DNA of 64,000 bases from Lishizhenia sp965656535 (GCA_965656535.1 CBFHKX010000008.1:36250-100249), one strand, 5' to 3'; counted from the first letter of the stretch, positions 43,707 through 53,050 are shown. Numbers and translations: made by a program. The notes: a model not told the origin generated them from the sequence alone.

Positions 43707-44222
43707 TTATATCGCTCTAACCACTTTTAAAAATCGTTTTGGATATCCACTTTCATAGTAACTAGTTTCAACAACTCCAAAATGTTTTTTTGAAGAAGAA
43801 GAATGTATGAAAATAAGCTTTTCGGGCGTAATTTCACTAATTATGCCAACATGTCCGGGCCTTTTATCAGACGGATTGGTACCTCTAAATACCATTATAT
43901 CTCCTACCATTGCTTCTTTTAAATTAATTTCTCTGCCATAACTGGCAAAGCGTTTGGAAGAATAAGGTGTTTGTATTTCAAACTGTGCAAAGCAGTAGTG
44001 AACAAATCCAGTACAATCCAATCCTCTTTCTGTATGCCCGCCCCAAACGTAAGGCGTCCCTTTTAAAGTACGCGCAAATTCAATGAGAGAGTCAATCTCC
44101 TTAATTTCTTTATATTGAGATCCATTTATCTCAATTAAATCTGCGATTTCTGTTTTGCTAGACTCTTGCGCATGGATTAAAAAACTAACAATAATGAATA
44201 TAAGGGCAATTATTTTTGGCAT
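43707..44222 (-). CDS. NlpC/P60 family (C40) peptidoglycan endopeptidase
   Basis: 171 residues with signal peptide MPKIIALIFIIVSFLIHAQ. The catalytic triad is visible as Cys70 in LDCTGFVHYC, His124 in RPGHVGIIS and His140 in FIHSSSS. GTPYVWGGHTERG just before the Cys is the family signature. These enzymes cut D-Glu/DAP-type links in wall stem peptides. It heads a two-gene unit with the lipoprotein downstream. Its -7 box ends 4 nt before the ATG. Confidence 0.92.
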   Translation of the reverse strand: MPKIIALIFIIVSFLIHAQESSKTEIADLIEINGSQYKEIKEIDSLIEFARTLKGTPYVWGGHTERGLDCTGFVHYCFAQFEIQTPYSSKRFASYGREINLKEAMVGDIMVFRGTNPSDKRPGHVGIISEITPEKLIFIHSSSSKKHFGVVETSYYESGYPKRFLKVVRAI

Positions 44223-44226
44223 ATTG

Positions 44227-44234
44227 CAAAATTA
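44227..44234 (-). promoter_or_regulatory. -7 element 4 nt before the NlpC/P60 ATG
   Basis: Minus-strand TAATTTTG, then CAAT, then ATG. A perfect TAnnTTTG match, implying a leaderless transcript. Confidence 0.55.
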
Positions 44235-44269
44235 ATCATCGAATTGACTGATTCTTAAATTTTAACGTT

Positions 44270-44277
44270 TATTTTTG
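44270..44277 (+). promoter_or_regulatory. -7 promoter element of the WYL regulator gene
   Basis: TATTTTTG, 31 bp before the ATG at 44309. Confidence 0.5.
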
Positions 44278-44308
44278 ATTTTCATAGACGTAAACAACTC
44301 GGAATAAA

Positions 44309-45325
44309 ATGCCTCACATAAAAAACGCACTGATTAGATATAGAATTATAGATAAATCTTTACGTAATAAATACAAGCCATATCCTACAAAACAAGAATT
44401 AAGACAAGCTTGCGAGGAAGCATTATACGGTAACTCTACCGGTGATAATATCTGTGATTCTACAATAGAAAAAGATATGTTTGCTATGAAAATGGAGCAT
44501 GATGCTCCTATTAAATATAGTAAGCGTGAGCGTGGTTACTACTATGAAAATGATGATTTCTCTATCAATGAGATTCCGCTCTCGGAAGAAGATGTACAAG
44601 CTATCAAATTTGCAGCTAATACATTAGTCCAGTTTAGAGATGTAGACATGTTTAAACAATTTGGGTTTGCATTGGATAAAATATTTGATAGAATTAATAT
44701 TTCTTCTAATCCGAACGACAAAGACTTAGAGCAATACGTTCAATTTGAGACAGTTGCTTCTGTCAAAGGAAGTGATTTCTTAAATCCTTTATTGAAGGCA
44801 ATAAAAGAAAGTAAAATCGTACTCTTTGATTATGAAAGTTTTGTTTCTGGTAAGCGAAAAAGAAGAAAAGTAGCACCGCTATTACTTAAAGAGTACAGAA
44901 ATAGATGGTATTTAGTGTGCTATGATATTGTGAAAGAAATGATTGTGACCTATGGATTAGATAGGATGTTTGATCTTGATGTGAGCTCAGAAATTGCTAA
45001 AAAGCCTGCAGGCTTTAGTTCTGCTCAATTTTTTAAACACTCTATAGGTATTACTGCCAACGGATCGTCGCCAGAAAAAGTAGTTTTCAAATGTAGTAAC
45101 GTAGCCTCAAAGTATATTGATTCTCAGGCTTTACATCCGTCGCAAAAAAAAATGAAAACGGGTAAAAACAGGTCTACTTTTGAACTTGAGGTTCTTATTT
45201 CAGAAGAATTGATTCGTTCTTTTTTGAGTTACTCAGATGAATTAGAGATCATTAAGCCAAAATCTTTAAAAGAAGAAATTGCAAGCAGATTCGAAAAAGG
45301 CTTGAGTTTATATAATAAGAAATAG
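44309..45325 (+). CDS. WYL-domain transcriptional regulator
   Basis: 338 residues. The N-terminal ~75 residues form a winged helix-like region (YPTKQELRQACEEALYG, then STIEKDMFAMKMEHDAPIKY and GYYYENDDFSI). The WYL domain (about 165-245) includes SKIVLFDYESF, the RRKVAPLLLKEYRNRWYLVC core and YGLDRMFDLDV. WYL proteins bind ligands, including nucleic acids and nucleotides, to control transcription. It lies between the paaABCD/NlpC and histidine-kinase genes, and ends 12 bp before the kinase, so the two may be co-expressed. Its target is unknown. Confidence 0.88.
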   Translation: MPHIKNALIRYRIIDKSLRNKYKPYPTKQELRQACEEALYGNSTGDNICDSTIEKDMFAMKMEHDAPIKYSKRERGYYYENDDFSINEIPLSEEDVQAIKFAANTLVQFRDVDMFKQFGFALDKIFDRINISSNPNDKDLEQYVQFETVASVKGSDFLNPLLKAIKESKIVLFDYESFVSGKRKRRKVAPLLLKEYRNRWYLVCYDIVKEMIVTYGLDRMFDLDVSSEIAKKPAGFSSAQFFKHSIGITANGSSPEKVVFKCSNVASKYIDSQALHPSQKKMKTGKNRSTFELEVLISEELIRSFLSYSDELEIIKPKSLKEEIASRFEKGLSLYNKK

Positions 45326-45333
45326 TATCTTTA
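45326..45333 (+). promoter_or_regulatory. Possible -7 element 4 nt before the histidine-kinase GTG
   Basis: TATCTTTA, then TTAC, then GTG 45338. It matches TAnnTTT; a CTTG lies 21 bp upstream. Confidence 0.35.
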
Positions 45334-45337
45334 TTAC

Positions 45338-47131
45338 GTGAAATTAGTATTAACCACCACGCTGCTTCTTTTTTCAGTATTTCTTACCTTATCTCAAAAC
45401 GCCGTTCAGTACGAGGTTGACAGTTGGGTTAAAAAAGCAGAAAACTCTATTTATAAAAATCCGTACAAAGCACTTGTTTTTATAGATTCAGCAAAAATTA
45501 TATCAAAATCGGCTAGGTTTTATGATAAGCTGGCTAACATCTATGATTTAGAAAGTGATATATTAAAAACCATCAACAAAAACGGGCAAGCGAAGTATGC
45601 AAGTTATGAAGGTTTGCTGATTGCTCAAAAACTGAAAGATTCATCTTTAATTCATAAATTTAAGGTGAAAATTGCTCGCCATAATACATTCTCAGGTTCT
45701 TACGAAAAAGCACAAATATCTTTAAATCAAGCCATAAAATTTGGTGAAAGAAATAAAAAGTACTGTTTACTTGGTGATGCATACAACGCAAAAGGTCAGC
45801 TTTTTTGGTACGAGAATAAGTATGAAGTTGCGCAGAATGCATACATGCAAGCGCAAGATTATTACACAAAAGCAAAAGATACCTTTCGATCAACAAAAGT
45901 GAATGTTAATTTAGGTATTACGGCTTTTAGACTTAATAAGTTTACGGAATCTAAAGCATTTTTTGTAAAGGCCTTAAATCAATCTATTGAATCAGAAGAT
46001 GTGGGAGCCATGCAAAGCAATTTGGCAAACCTGGGGGAATACTTTATTGAACTTAAAATGTTAGACTCAGCTTATTTGTATGTTAAACAGGCGTACGATG
46101 TTTGTAAAAAGAATGCTTTGAAAACAGCTTCGATCAATGTACTTAGTTTAATGGTTACTATTTTTGAGCAAAAAGAAAATCAACCACAAGCACTTTATTA
46201 TCAAAAAGAGTTAACTCAAGTTCAGAATGAAGTACTAAACAATGAACTTAATTTGGCTTCTAGAGAATTAGATAGGCTATTTAAAACGGCAGATTCCGTT
46301 GATAAAATTGATTATATACAAGGTTTATTGCAGGATGTTGAACGAAAGAACGCAAGCTTAATTCGTTTACTAATCGTGTGCGGAATTTTCTTTATACTTA
46401 TTATACTCATTGTTTATTTCGCTTACAGACAGCAAAATAATTTGAATCGTGCACTACTAGAACAACGAACAGCAATTTTCCATAAAAATGAATTGATTGA
46501 TGTAGCTTTAAAAGAAAAGGAAATCTTATTAAAAGAGATACATCACCGTGTAAAAAATAACCTACAAATAATTTCAAGTTTATTAAATCTACAAAGTAGA
46601 ACGATTACAGATGAGAAGGCACTCCGTGCATTATCCGAAGGTAGAACACGTATACAAGCAATTGCTCTTTTACATCAAAAACTTTATCAAAATGAAACCT
46701 TTAGTACCGTAAGTTTAGAGGATTACTTGGTTGATTTATCCACGAATTTGAGACATTCTTTAACTTCTGCAGCAAAAGTGATCGATATAAAGGTGAAAGC
46801 GAAAGACATCATTATTAATTTGGATACAGCTGTGCCCTTGGGCTTAATTATTACTGAGTTGGTTACCAATTCTCTTAAACATGCATTTACAGAAAAAGAA
46901 AAGGGTACAATCATAATAGAAGTTCAAAAAATAACTAATAGTCAATACATACTAGAGATTCATGACAATGGAAAAGGTCTCCCAGAGGGATTTACAATTC
47001 CAATGGAAGGTAGTTTGGGTACAGAAATAGTTGAAGCGCTAACAGAGCAATTAGAAGGTGTACTTACCTTTGAAAGAAATAATTCAGGAGCTTATTTTAA
47101 ACTACATTTTGAAGAAGTTTCAGTGGATTAA
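45338..47131 (+). CDS. TPR-containing sensor histidine kinase (HisKA_2 type)
   Basis: 597 residues; the start is GTG 45338, supported by the signal peptide LVLTTTLLLFSVFLTLSQ. Residues ~25-330 form helical TPR-like repeats, presumably periplasmic. One membrane segment is at ~341-362. A coiled coil leads to LLKEIHHRVKNNLQIIS (phospho-acceptor His402/403, HisKA_2 type), then a HATPase_c domain with ELVTNSLKHAF and DNGKGLPEGF. No response regulator gene is adjacent, so its partner lies elsewhere. Orientation and 12-bp spacing suggest linkage with the WYL gene. Confidence 0.9.
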   Translation: MKLVLTTTLLLFSVFLTLSQNAVQYEVDSWVKKAENSIYKNPYKALVFIDSAKIISKSARFYDKLANIYDLESDILKTINKNGQAKYASYEGLLIAQKLKDSSLIHKFKVKIARHNTFSGSYEKAQISLNQAIKFGERNKKYCLLGDAYNAKGQLFWYENKYEVAQNAYMQAQDYYTKAKDTFRSTKVNVNLGITAFRLNKFTESKAFFVKALNQSIESEDVGAMQSNLANLGEYFIELKMLDSAYLYVKQAYDVCKKNALKTASINVLSLMVTIFEQKENQPQALYYQKELTQVQNEVLNNELNLASRELDRLFKTADSVDKIDYIQGLLQDVERKNASLIRLLIVCGIFFILIILIVYFAYRQQNNLNRALLEQRTAIFHKNELIDVALKEKEILLKEIHHRVKNNLQIISSLLNLQSRTITDEKALRALSEGRTRIQAIALLHQKLYQNETFSTVSLEDYLVDLSTNLRHSLTSAAKVIDIKVKAKDIIINLDTAVPLGLIITELVTNSLKHAFTEKEKGTIIIEVQKITNSQYILEIHDNGKGLPEGFTIPMEGSLGTEIVEALTEQLEGVLTFERNNSGAYFKLHFEEVSVD

Positions 47132-47191
47132 TCTCTAAATTTTATTCTGTTTCAATTTCAGATTGTATATTCGCCTTAAAGCAAGAAAAGT

Positions 47192-47965
47192 ATGGTTTTA
47201 GAGGTTATAAATACAGGAGGAGTTAGAAAAATAGTTTTTAACCGACCAACTGTTTTCAATAGTTTTAATAAAGAAATGGCGCTTGCCTTACAGCAAGAGT
47301 TAGATAATGTAGAAAATGACAGTACAGTGCGTGCAGTTGTTTTAACAGGTGCAGGAAAAGCCTTTTGTGCCGGACAAGATCTGGCAGAAGCTACAGATCC
47401 GAATGGTCCGCCATTACAATCTATAGTTGCCAAGCATTATAATCCCATTATTGAAAAAATAAGGAATATTGAAAAACCGATTATTGCAGCAGTTAACGGA
47501 GTTGCTGCCGGAGCTGGAGCTAATATTGCATTAGCTTGTGATATAGTTTTTGCGAAAGAGAGTGCAAGTTTTATACAAGCCTTCTCTAAAATCGGATTAA
47601 TTCCAGATTCAGGAGGAACATTTTTCTTGCCTCGCTTGATAGGCGCTCAAAAAGCAATGGCCTTGATGATGACAGGCGATAAGGTTGGAGCACAAGAAGC
47701 TGAAGCGTTAAATATGATTTACAAAGCGCTAAAGGATGATGTTTTCGAAGAAGAGGTTGAACAATTTGCAGCGAAAGTTGCAAAAATGCCAACGAAAGGT
47801 CTAGGTTTGACCAAGAGAGCAATTAATCAATCGTTTAACAACAACCTTACAGAACAACTTAAGGTAGAAGAAGAATTACAAACACAAGCAGGTAAATCAT
47901 ACGACTTTAAAGAAGGTACAAGTGCTTTTTTAGAGAAAAGAAAACCTGTTTTTAAAGGAGAATAA
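47192..47965 (+). CDS. paaG: 2-(1,2-epoxy-1,2-dihydrophenyl)acetyl-CoA isomerase (enoyl-CoA hydratase family)
   Basis: 257 residues of the crotonase family. PaaG isomerises the ring epoxide to oxepin-CoA. The CoA oxyanion-hole loops GAGKAFCAGQDLAE (~55-68) and NGVAAGAGANIALACD (~100-116) are present. FSKIGLIPDSGGTFFLPRLIG (~130-150) carries the Asp residue typical of PaaG rather than the Glu pair of hydratases. It lies 1 bp before paaH. A -7-like element (TATATTCG, 47166-47173) precedes it. Confidence 0.88.
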   Translation: MVLEVINTGGVRKIVFNRPTVFNSFNKEMALALQQELDNVENDSTVRAVVLTGAGKAFCAGQDLAEATDPNGPPLQSIVAKHYNPIIEKIRNIEKPIIAAVNGVAAGAGANIALACDIVFAKESASFIQAFSKIGLIPDSGGTFFLPRLIGAQKAMALMMTGDKVGAQEAEALNMIYKALKDDVFEEEVEQFAAKVAKMPTKGLGLTKRAINQSFNNNLTEQLKVEEELQTQAGKSYDFKEGTSAFLEKRKPVFKGE

Positions 47966-47966
47966 A

Positions 47967-49124
47967 ATGATAGAAGTAGGGGTTTTAGGTGCTGGGACTA
48001 TGGGAGCAGGGATTGCTCAGGTTGCAGCAACTGCAAAACATAAAGTTCAATTAGTAGATATTAACGCAGATGCTCTAGAGAAAGCAAAAGCTAGTTTCAA
48101 AAAAGTGTTTAACCGATTGGTTGAAAAAGGTAAATACACCCAAAACGAAGCCGAAGAAATACTAGCCAGAATTAACTTTTCTTCGGATATAAGTAACTTC
48201 AAATCATGCGGTATAGTTATAGAAGCAATTGTAGAGAATTTAGAGGTGAAACACAAAGTGTTCAAAGGGTTAGAAGAGGTCGTTTCTGAGAGCTGTATTC
48301 TTGCATCCAATACATCGAGTTTATCAGTAGCATCTATTGGATCTGTTTTGAAAAACTCGAGCAGAGTTATTGGTATACATTTCTTTAATCCAGCGCCCTT
48401 AATGCCATTGGTAGAAATTGTACCTGCCGTTCAGACAGAAGAAAGAGTAGTAAGTGAGGCGAGAAGTTTAATTGATAGCTGGAAAAAAATAACAGTACTT
48501 GCTAAAGATACTCCTGGTTTTATTGTAAATCGTGTTGCACGTCCATTCTACGGAGAAGCATTGCGTATTTATGAAGAAGGTATTGCCGACTTCGCAACGA
48601 TAGATTGGGCAATGACAAGTTTGGGCGGTTTTAGAATGGGACCTTTTACACTTATGGATTACATTGGTAATGACGTAAATTATACGGTTACAGAAACTGT
48701 TTTTGCAGCATTTTACTATGATCCACGATATAAGCCTTCTTTTACTCAAAAAAGACATGCAGAAGCAGGATATTTAGGAAGGAAATCGGGTAGAGGTTAC
48801 TTTGATTATACTCCAGGCGCTCAGCCACCTGAGCCCAAACAGAATGATGAAATAGGAGGACAGATTCTTAATAGAATACGAGTAATGTTGATTAATGAGG
48901 CGGTAGACGCCTTATTTCTAAATATTGCTAGTAAGGAAGATATTGATTTAGCTATGACAAAAGGTGTAAACTATCCTAAAGGTCTTTTGAAATGGGCAGA
49001 TGAGATAGGACTAGAAATTGTTTTAGAACAACTTGAAAATTTATTTGAAGAGTATGGCGAAGATAGATACAGACCAAGTCCGTTATTAAAAAGAATGGTA
49101 AAAGAAGGACGTAATTTTTACTAA
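47967..49124 (+). CDS. paaH: 3-hydroxyacyl-CoA dehydrogenase
   Basis: 385 residues. It oxidises 3-hydroxyacyl-CoA to 3-oxoacyl-CoA with NAD+, in this setting the 3-hydroxyadipyl-CoA step of phenylacetate degradation. The Rossmann motif GAGTMGAGIAQVAA is at ~8-21; NTSSLSVASI and IGIHFFNPAPLMPLVEIVP (~130-148) hold the catalytic His. Its C-terminal half contains YLGRKSGRGYFDY and a second helical domain. Co-transcription with paaG is almost certain (1-bp gap). A strong terminator follows. Confidence 0.9.
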   Translation: MIEVGVLGAGTMGAGIAQVAATAKHKVQLVDINADALEKAKASFKKVFNRLVEKGKYTQNEAEEILARINFSSDISNFKSCGIVIEAIVENLEVKHKVFKGLEEVVSESCILASNTSSLSVASIGSVLKNSSRVIGIHFFNPAPLMPLVEIVPAVQTEERVVSEARSLIDSWKKITVLAKDTPGFIVNRVARPFYGEALRIYEEGIADFATIDWAMTSLGGFRMGPFTLMDYIGNDVNYTVTETVFAAFYYDPRYKPSFTQKRHAEAGYLGRKSGRGYFDYTPGAQPPEPKQNDEIGGQILNRIRVMLINEAVDALFLNIASKEDIDLAMTKGVNYPKGLLKWADEIGLEIVLEQLENLFEEYGEDRYRPSPLLKRMVKEGRNFY

Positions 49125-49146
49125 TCAAATACGCGTATAGAACTAA

Positions 49147-49178
49147 AACGCCGTAGTACACCTACGGCGTTTTTTTAT
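49147..49178. terminator. Terminator between paaH and the TPR gene
   Basis: AACGCCGTAG (49147-49156) pairs perfectly with CTACGGCGTT (49162-49171), followed by a T-run on the plus strand. It overlaps the stop of the minus-strand gene and may also serve that side weakly. Confidence 0.85.
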
Positions 49179-50287
49179 TTTCTTTCTTTCTTTGCTTGTT
49201 CTGAGTAGTATCCATTTTCATTAATAATTTTATTTAGGAGTACTGCTGCTTTTTCTAGGTTGTTATTCTCTTTATAAACCAGATATTTTAGCCATTCAGC
49301 TTCTTCTCTAAAGTTACCATATGCTAAAGAATAACAAGATGAAAAGCTGTTCAAAGCTAGTTCATTTTGATTTAGGTTGTAGTAACAAAGACCACCATAG
49401 AATAGTGCATTTACATCTTCAGGGTAAACAACCAGTATTTGATTGAACCTAGAGAGAGCCTTTTTATATTTTCCTTTTCCAAATAGCTCCATTGATTTGT
49501 CTAAATATTCAATGTATGGGATGTCTACTTTTTGCCAAGCAGAGCCAGTACTTTCGGCGTCTTTATTTGCTTTGTCTGCAGTCGTTCCATAAAGAACAAG
49601 TCGTTCTGTTTCTATTGGCGTAGAGCGATAGGCCGTATAATCTACTACTTTTAGATCATGTAAATACGTTTCTTTCTTGCTTTTGTAAAGTAATTTGTTC
49701 TGTGTCTGACCAGGTTCTATTGGCTTTGCGTTTAATTCTATTGTTCCGAGGTTGCCGGTTGGTATATCTTCAACTAAAGAAACTGTATCTACTTTCTCTA
49801 CAGTAATTAAGGGTACTTGTTTCCTTACTTTTTTACTGTTTATTTGTTTCTCTACCTCTTTAATAGCTAGTGATTCTAATTCTTTTTCAAAAATAGAATC
49901 TGTTGTTCTTTCAAGGGTAACAGTAGTATTTTCTGAGATAAGCGCTTTTGGAGTGTAAGAGAGGGTTTCTTTTTCGCTAAAATTGATTAAAACGATAGAC
50001 AATGTAAATAATCCAGCAAGGGAGATTAAACTCCACTTCAGGTACTTTTTTCCTTTATTAAAAGTATTTTTCTTGTTCCAACGCTGGTCTAAGCGCTGCA
50101 TTGTTTCAGTTACATTTATATTTTCCCAACCTTCAAAGGCATCGCTTTCAAAGTCATCGATGTGTGATTTTTCTTCTATTTTTTGTTTTTCTGTAGCTTC
50201 TGTAAGGGTAGAATAAGATTCTATTTCTTTTCTACTAATACCTTTACTTGCTCCAAACAACCTATTGAGCAGATTTAAATATAGCAT
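49175..50287 (-). CDS. Membrane-anchored TPR protein, probable anti-sigma partner
   Basis: 370 residues. A soluble N-terminal ~85 residues (with ISRKEIESYSTLTEATEKQK and NINVTETMQRLDQRW), one membrane segment at ~86-104 (WSLISLAGLFTLSIVLINF) and a ~260-residue periplasmic part ending in TPR-like repeats (MELFGKGKYKKALSRFNQIL, then NALFYGGLCYYNLNQNELAL). It overlaps the ECF sigma gene by 26 bp. This topology and coupling are what one expects for a membrane anti-sigma factor, though I see no named anti-sigma motif. Confidence 0.7.
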   Translation of the reverse strand: MLYLNLLNRLFGASKGISRKEIESYSTLTEATEKQKIEEKSHIDDFESDAFEGWENINVTETMQRLDQRWNKKNTFNKGKKYLKWSLISLAGLFTLSIVLINFSEKETLSYTPKALISENTTVTLERTTDSIFEKELESLAIKEVEKQINSKKVRKQVPLITVEKVDTVSLVEDIPTGNLGTIELNAKPIEPGQTQNKLLYKSKKETYLHDLKVVDYTAYRSTPIETERLVLYGTTADKANKDAESTGSAWQKVDIPYIEYLDKSMELFGKGKYKKALSRFNQILVVYPEDVNALFYGGLCYYNLNQNELALNSFSSCYSLAYGNFREEAEWLKYLVYKENNNLEKAAVLLNKIINENGYYSEQAKKERK

Positions 50288-50840
50288 CTTCTTCTAGTTT
50301 TAATTTTAAATTTCGTTTTCCATTTTGCACATCACTTTTCACTTGTTTTTCTGTAATTTGAAGTGCTAATGCAATTTCTGAGTAGCTCTTTTTTTCTAGA
50401 TAAAAGAGCCGTAGTACTTTTTCATGCTGCGGTTTGAGCATTTTTAGACAAGAATATACCTTTTCAATTTTAACTTCTAATATCTCTTTTTCTGCAACAA
50501 AGTTGGGTTCTTCTTCAAGTAAATTGTCGTTAATCTCAGTGGTTTGAATGTTTTTTTTTCTCAAGAGCATTAAACATTCATTTTTGGTAACCATGTACAA
50601 CCAAGATTTTAAATATTGCACATCGCTTTTATTTAATAAATTCGGTAGCTTTTCAAACAGTTGCATAACAATATCTTCTGCTTTTTCTGGCTGCTTTAAA
50701 TATTTTATAGATAAACCCATCATCAAGTGAGCGAAGCGCTTATAAATCTCACCAATCACTTCTGAGTCTTGCACCTCTTTAAATCTAAGAACAAGCTCTT
50801 CTTCTGTTAATAAGTGATATTTCAATTTTCTAAATGCCAT
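50262..50840 (-). CDS. ECF-type RNA polymerase sigma factor
   Basis: 192 residues of the sigma-70 family. Region 2 includes MMGLSIKYLKQPEKAEDIVM and LKSWLYMVTKNECLMLLRKK (~65-95). Region 4 has KPQHEKVLRLFYLEKKSYSE and the HTH IALALQITEKQVKSDVQNGK (~150-175). Such factors direct polymerase to stress- or surface-related promoters. The overlapping downstream gene probably encodes its membrane regulator. No clear self-promoter was recognised; ~230 bp upstream are gene-free. Confidence 0.88.
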   Translation of the reverse strand: MAFRKLKYHLLTEEELVLRFKEVQDSEVIGEIYKRFAHLMMGLSIKYLKQPEKAEDIVMQLFEKLPNLLNKSDVQYLKSWLYMVTKNECLMLLRKKNIQTTEINDNLLEEEPNFVAEKEILEVKIEKVYSCLKMLKPQHEKVLRLFYLEKKSYSEIALALQITEKQVKSDVQNGKRNLKLKLEEDAIFKSAQ

Positions 50841-51074
50841 GCGGTCTATCTAAAGATGAATTTTGAATAATTTTCCATAAAAATAAGTTCATTTTTATAG
50901 TTAATCTTATTTTCAAGAGATTAAAGTTGGTACGGTATGCTTTGAGGAAGCGAGTAAAAGTTATTAAATAGCGTAGCTAACTTAAAACTAGCGAAGGATT
51001 TTCAGTTGCTAAAACAATACTTTGGTTTATCGGTATTTCTTTTTAATCAAAACTCAGTGTGTATATTACGTGTA

Positions 51075-52898
51075 TTAATTCAGTTGTAATTGACTGAGGT
51101 TTGCGTATACACCATTTTCAATAGAGGAAAGTTCTTCGTGTGTGCCAGCTTCTACAACACTTCCATTTTCTAGCACCAAAATTTTGTCGGCTTTTCTAAT
51201 AGTAGATAACCTGTGTGCTATAACAAAAGATGTTCTTCCTTCCATTAGTTTATCTAACGCTTCTTGTACTGCTTTTTCCGATTCCGAATCTAAGGCAGAC
51301 GTAGCTTCGTCTAGAATTAAAATAGTAGGATTTTTAAGTAAAGCCCGAGCAATAGCAATGCGCTGTTTTTGTCCGCCAGAAAGTTGTATACCTCTGTCTC
51401 CAACCTCGGTTGCCATTCCGTCTGGGAAAGATTCTATAAATTCCAGTGCATTGGCTTGTCTAGCAGCTTCTTTAACTTCTTCTTTGGTTGCATCTTGTCT
51501 TCCAAATGCTATATTATCTTCAATAGAACCACCAAATAGGATTACTTCTTGTGGTACAATGGCTATGTGACTCCTTAAGTGTTTAACATCAATTGATTCT
51601 ATGTTGTGATCATCAAATAAAATTTCTCCACTGTTGATAGTGTAATAATTCAGCAGAAGTGATGCAACTGTTGATTTACCTGCTCCCGACGAACCTACAA
51701 GCGCAATGGTTTCTCCAGGATTGGCATGAAGAGAAAGGGCATTCATTACTTGAATATCTTTTCTTTGTGGATAGGCAAAGTTCACATCTTTAAATGCAAC
51801 TTTACCTGCGATAAGAGGTGTAGCTTTTCCATCTAAAATTTCTGTTTCTGTGCGTTCTTCAATTATTTCCATTAAATTTTCTGTAGCACCAATTGCTTTT
51901 TGAAAACTGGCATATAAATCAGGTAAAGAACCAATGCTAGCACCCAAGAAAACGGTAAACATTACAAAAGAATTAAAGTCTCCTCTTGATAAAGTTGCAT
52001 TAGGGCCTTCAGTCATGTGCAATCCTTGCCATATAACAAATACAATTGCACCAAAAAGACAGGTAATTATAAAAGAAACGAATAAACCTCTCCAGTTTCC
52101 ACTCTTTACGTTTAAGTCGCGGATAGATTTAATCGTTTTTGCATACTTCATCATTGCAAAAACCTCATTGGTAAAGGCTTTTACATTTGAGATACCCATG
52201 AGGTTTTCTTCAATTATGGTATTGGATTCTGCAGCAGAATCTTGTGCTTGTTTGCTTAGTTTTTTAATAAACCTTCCAAATACTACTGCGAATATGGCAA
52301 CAACTGGAACAGTGCATAACATAATTAGAACGAGTTTCCAAGAAATTAATGCGATGAAAACAATCGATCCTATCACAATAATAAGTTGTCTGAATAGCTC
52401 TGCTATTGTTGTACGCATGGTTTCTTGAACCAAATTGATGTCTGCAGAAAGGCGCGAAGTTAATTCTCCTACTTTATTCTGATTGAAGAAATCCATTGGC
52501 ATGTGGATGAGTCTTTCAAAGGCCGTTTTTCGAATGTCTCTGAGCGCATTTTCTGTAACACGCGTAAAAATTACTACTCGAAAATAGGAAAATACACTTT
52601 GCGCGATTAATAAAATAACCAGTAAAATGGCAACCGTATTAATGTTTTCTAAGTTTATCTGACTTGCAAATTCTTGGTTCGACAGTATTTCAGAGTTAGA
52701 GGTATCACTACCGCCGAGAAGTTGACCAAGTAAATAAGGGAAAAATAGTCCGGCCGAAGAAGAAAGAACTAAAAATATCCAACCCACTGCAAATGAAGCT
52801 CTGTATGGCTTTAAGTAGGCGAAAATTCCTTTTGCTTTAGCAATAGATTCTTTTGATAGTTTTATTTTTTCTTTCTTACTTTTTTTTGGACGTAGCAT
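51075..52898 (-). CDS. ABC exporter, fused permease and ATPase (MsbA/BmrA-like)
   Basis: 607 residues. The N-terminal ~340 residues have six membrane helices with the FQKAIGATENLMEIIEE coupling region at the end. The ATPase carries Walker A GSSGAGKST (~402), the signature LSGGQKQRIAIARALL (~503), Walker B ILILDEATSALD (~523) and the H-loop VIAHRLSTIRKAD. Half-transporters of this type export lipids, drugs or peptides as dimers. The substrate cannot be deduced; MsbA-like lipid export is one possibility. Confidence 0.92.
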   Translation of the reverse strand: MLRPKKSKKEKIKLSKESIAKAKGIFAYLKPYRASFAVGWIFLVLSSSAGLFFPYLLGQLLGGSDTSNSEILSNQEFASQINLENINTVAILLVILLIAQSVFSYFRVVIFTRVTENALRDIRKTAFERLIHMPMDFFNQNKVGELTSRLSADINLVQETMRTTIAELFRQLIIVIGSIVFIALISWKLVLIMLCTVPVVAIFAVVFGRFIKKLSKQAQDSAAESNTIIEENLMGISNVKAFTNEVFAMMKYAKTIKSIRDLNVKSGNWRGLFVSFIITCLFGAIVFVIWQGLHMTEGPNATLSRGDFNSFVMFTVFLGASIGSLPDLYASFQKAIGATENLMEIIEERTETEILDGKATPLIAGKVAFKDVNFAYPQRKDIQVMNALSLHANPGETIALVGSSGAGKSTVASLLLNYYTINSGEILFDDHNIESIDVKHLRSHIAIVPQEVILFGGSIEDNIAFGRQDATKEEVKEAARQANALEFIESFPDGMATEVGDRGIQLSGGQKQRIAIARALLKNPTILILDEATSALDSESEKAVQEALDKLMEGRTSFVIAHRLSTIRKADKILVLENGSVVEAGTHEELSSIENGVYANLSQLQLN

Positions 52899-52918
52899 TA
52901 AACCTCTATATTTGTATG

Positions 52919-52926
52919 CAAAATTA
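52919..52926 (-). promoter_or_regulatory. -7 promoter element of the ABC exporter gene
   Basis: Minus-strand TAATTTTG, 20 bp before the ATG. Confidence 0.5.
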
Positions 52927-52976
52927 ACGCTTCGACTGAATAAGCCCTTATTTTTTGAATATTTTTATACGACAAT

Positions 52977-53006
52977 TTTGTAGAAAAGAAAAAAGATATA
53001 TCTTTG
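52977..53006 (+). promoter_or_regulatory. Promoter of rpmH
   Basis: TTTG (52977-52980), 18-bp spacer, TATCTTTG (52999-53006). Both elements match the consensus; the ATG follows at 53051. Confidence 0.75.
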
Positions 53007-53050
53007 CAGTCCGAATTTTAGAGAATTAATAATATTTAATATAAAAAGTC

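Noticed and set aside
50841..51074. Third copy of the non-coding repeat upstream of the sigma factor gene
   Set aside because: Only a 9-base word (TAGCGTAGC region) is shared with copy A; order and spacing of the other blocks are missing.
51142..52428. Long open frames on the plus strand opposite the ABC exporter gene
   Set aside because: They are mirror frames of a well-supported coding gene, with no family features or promoters.
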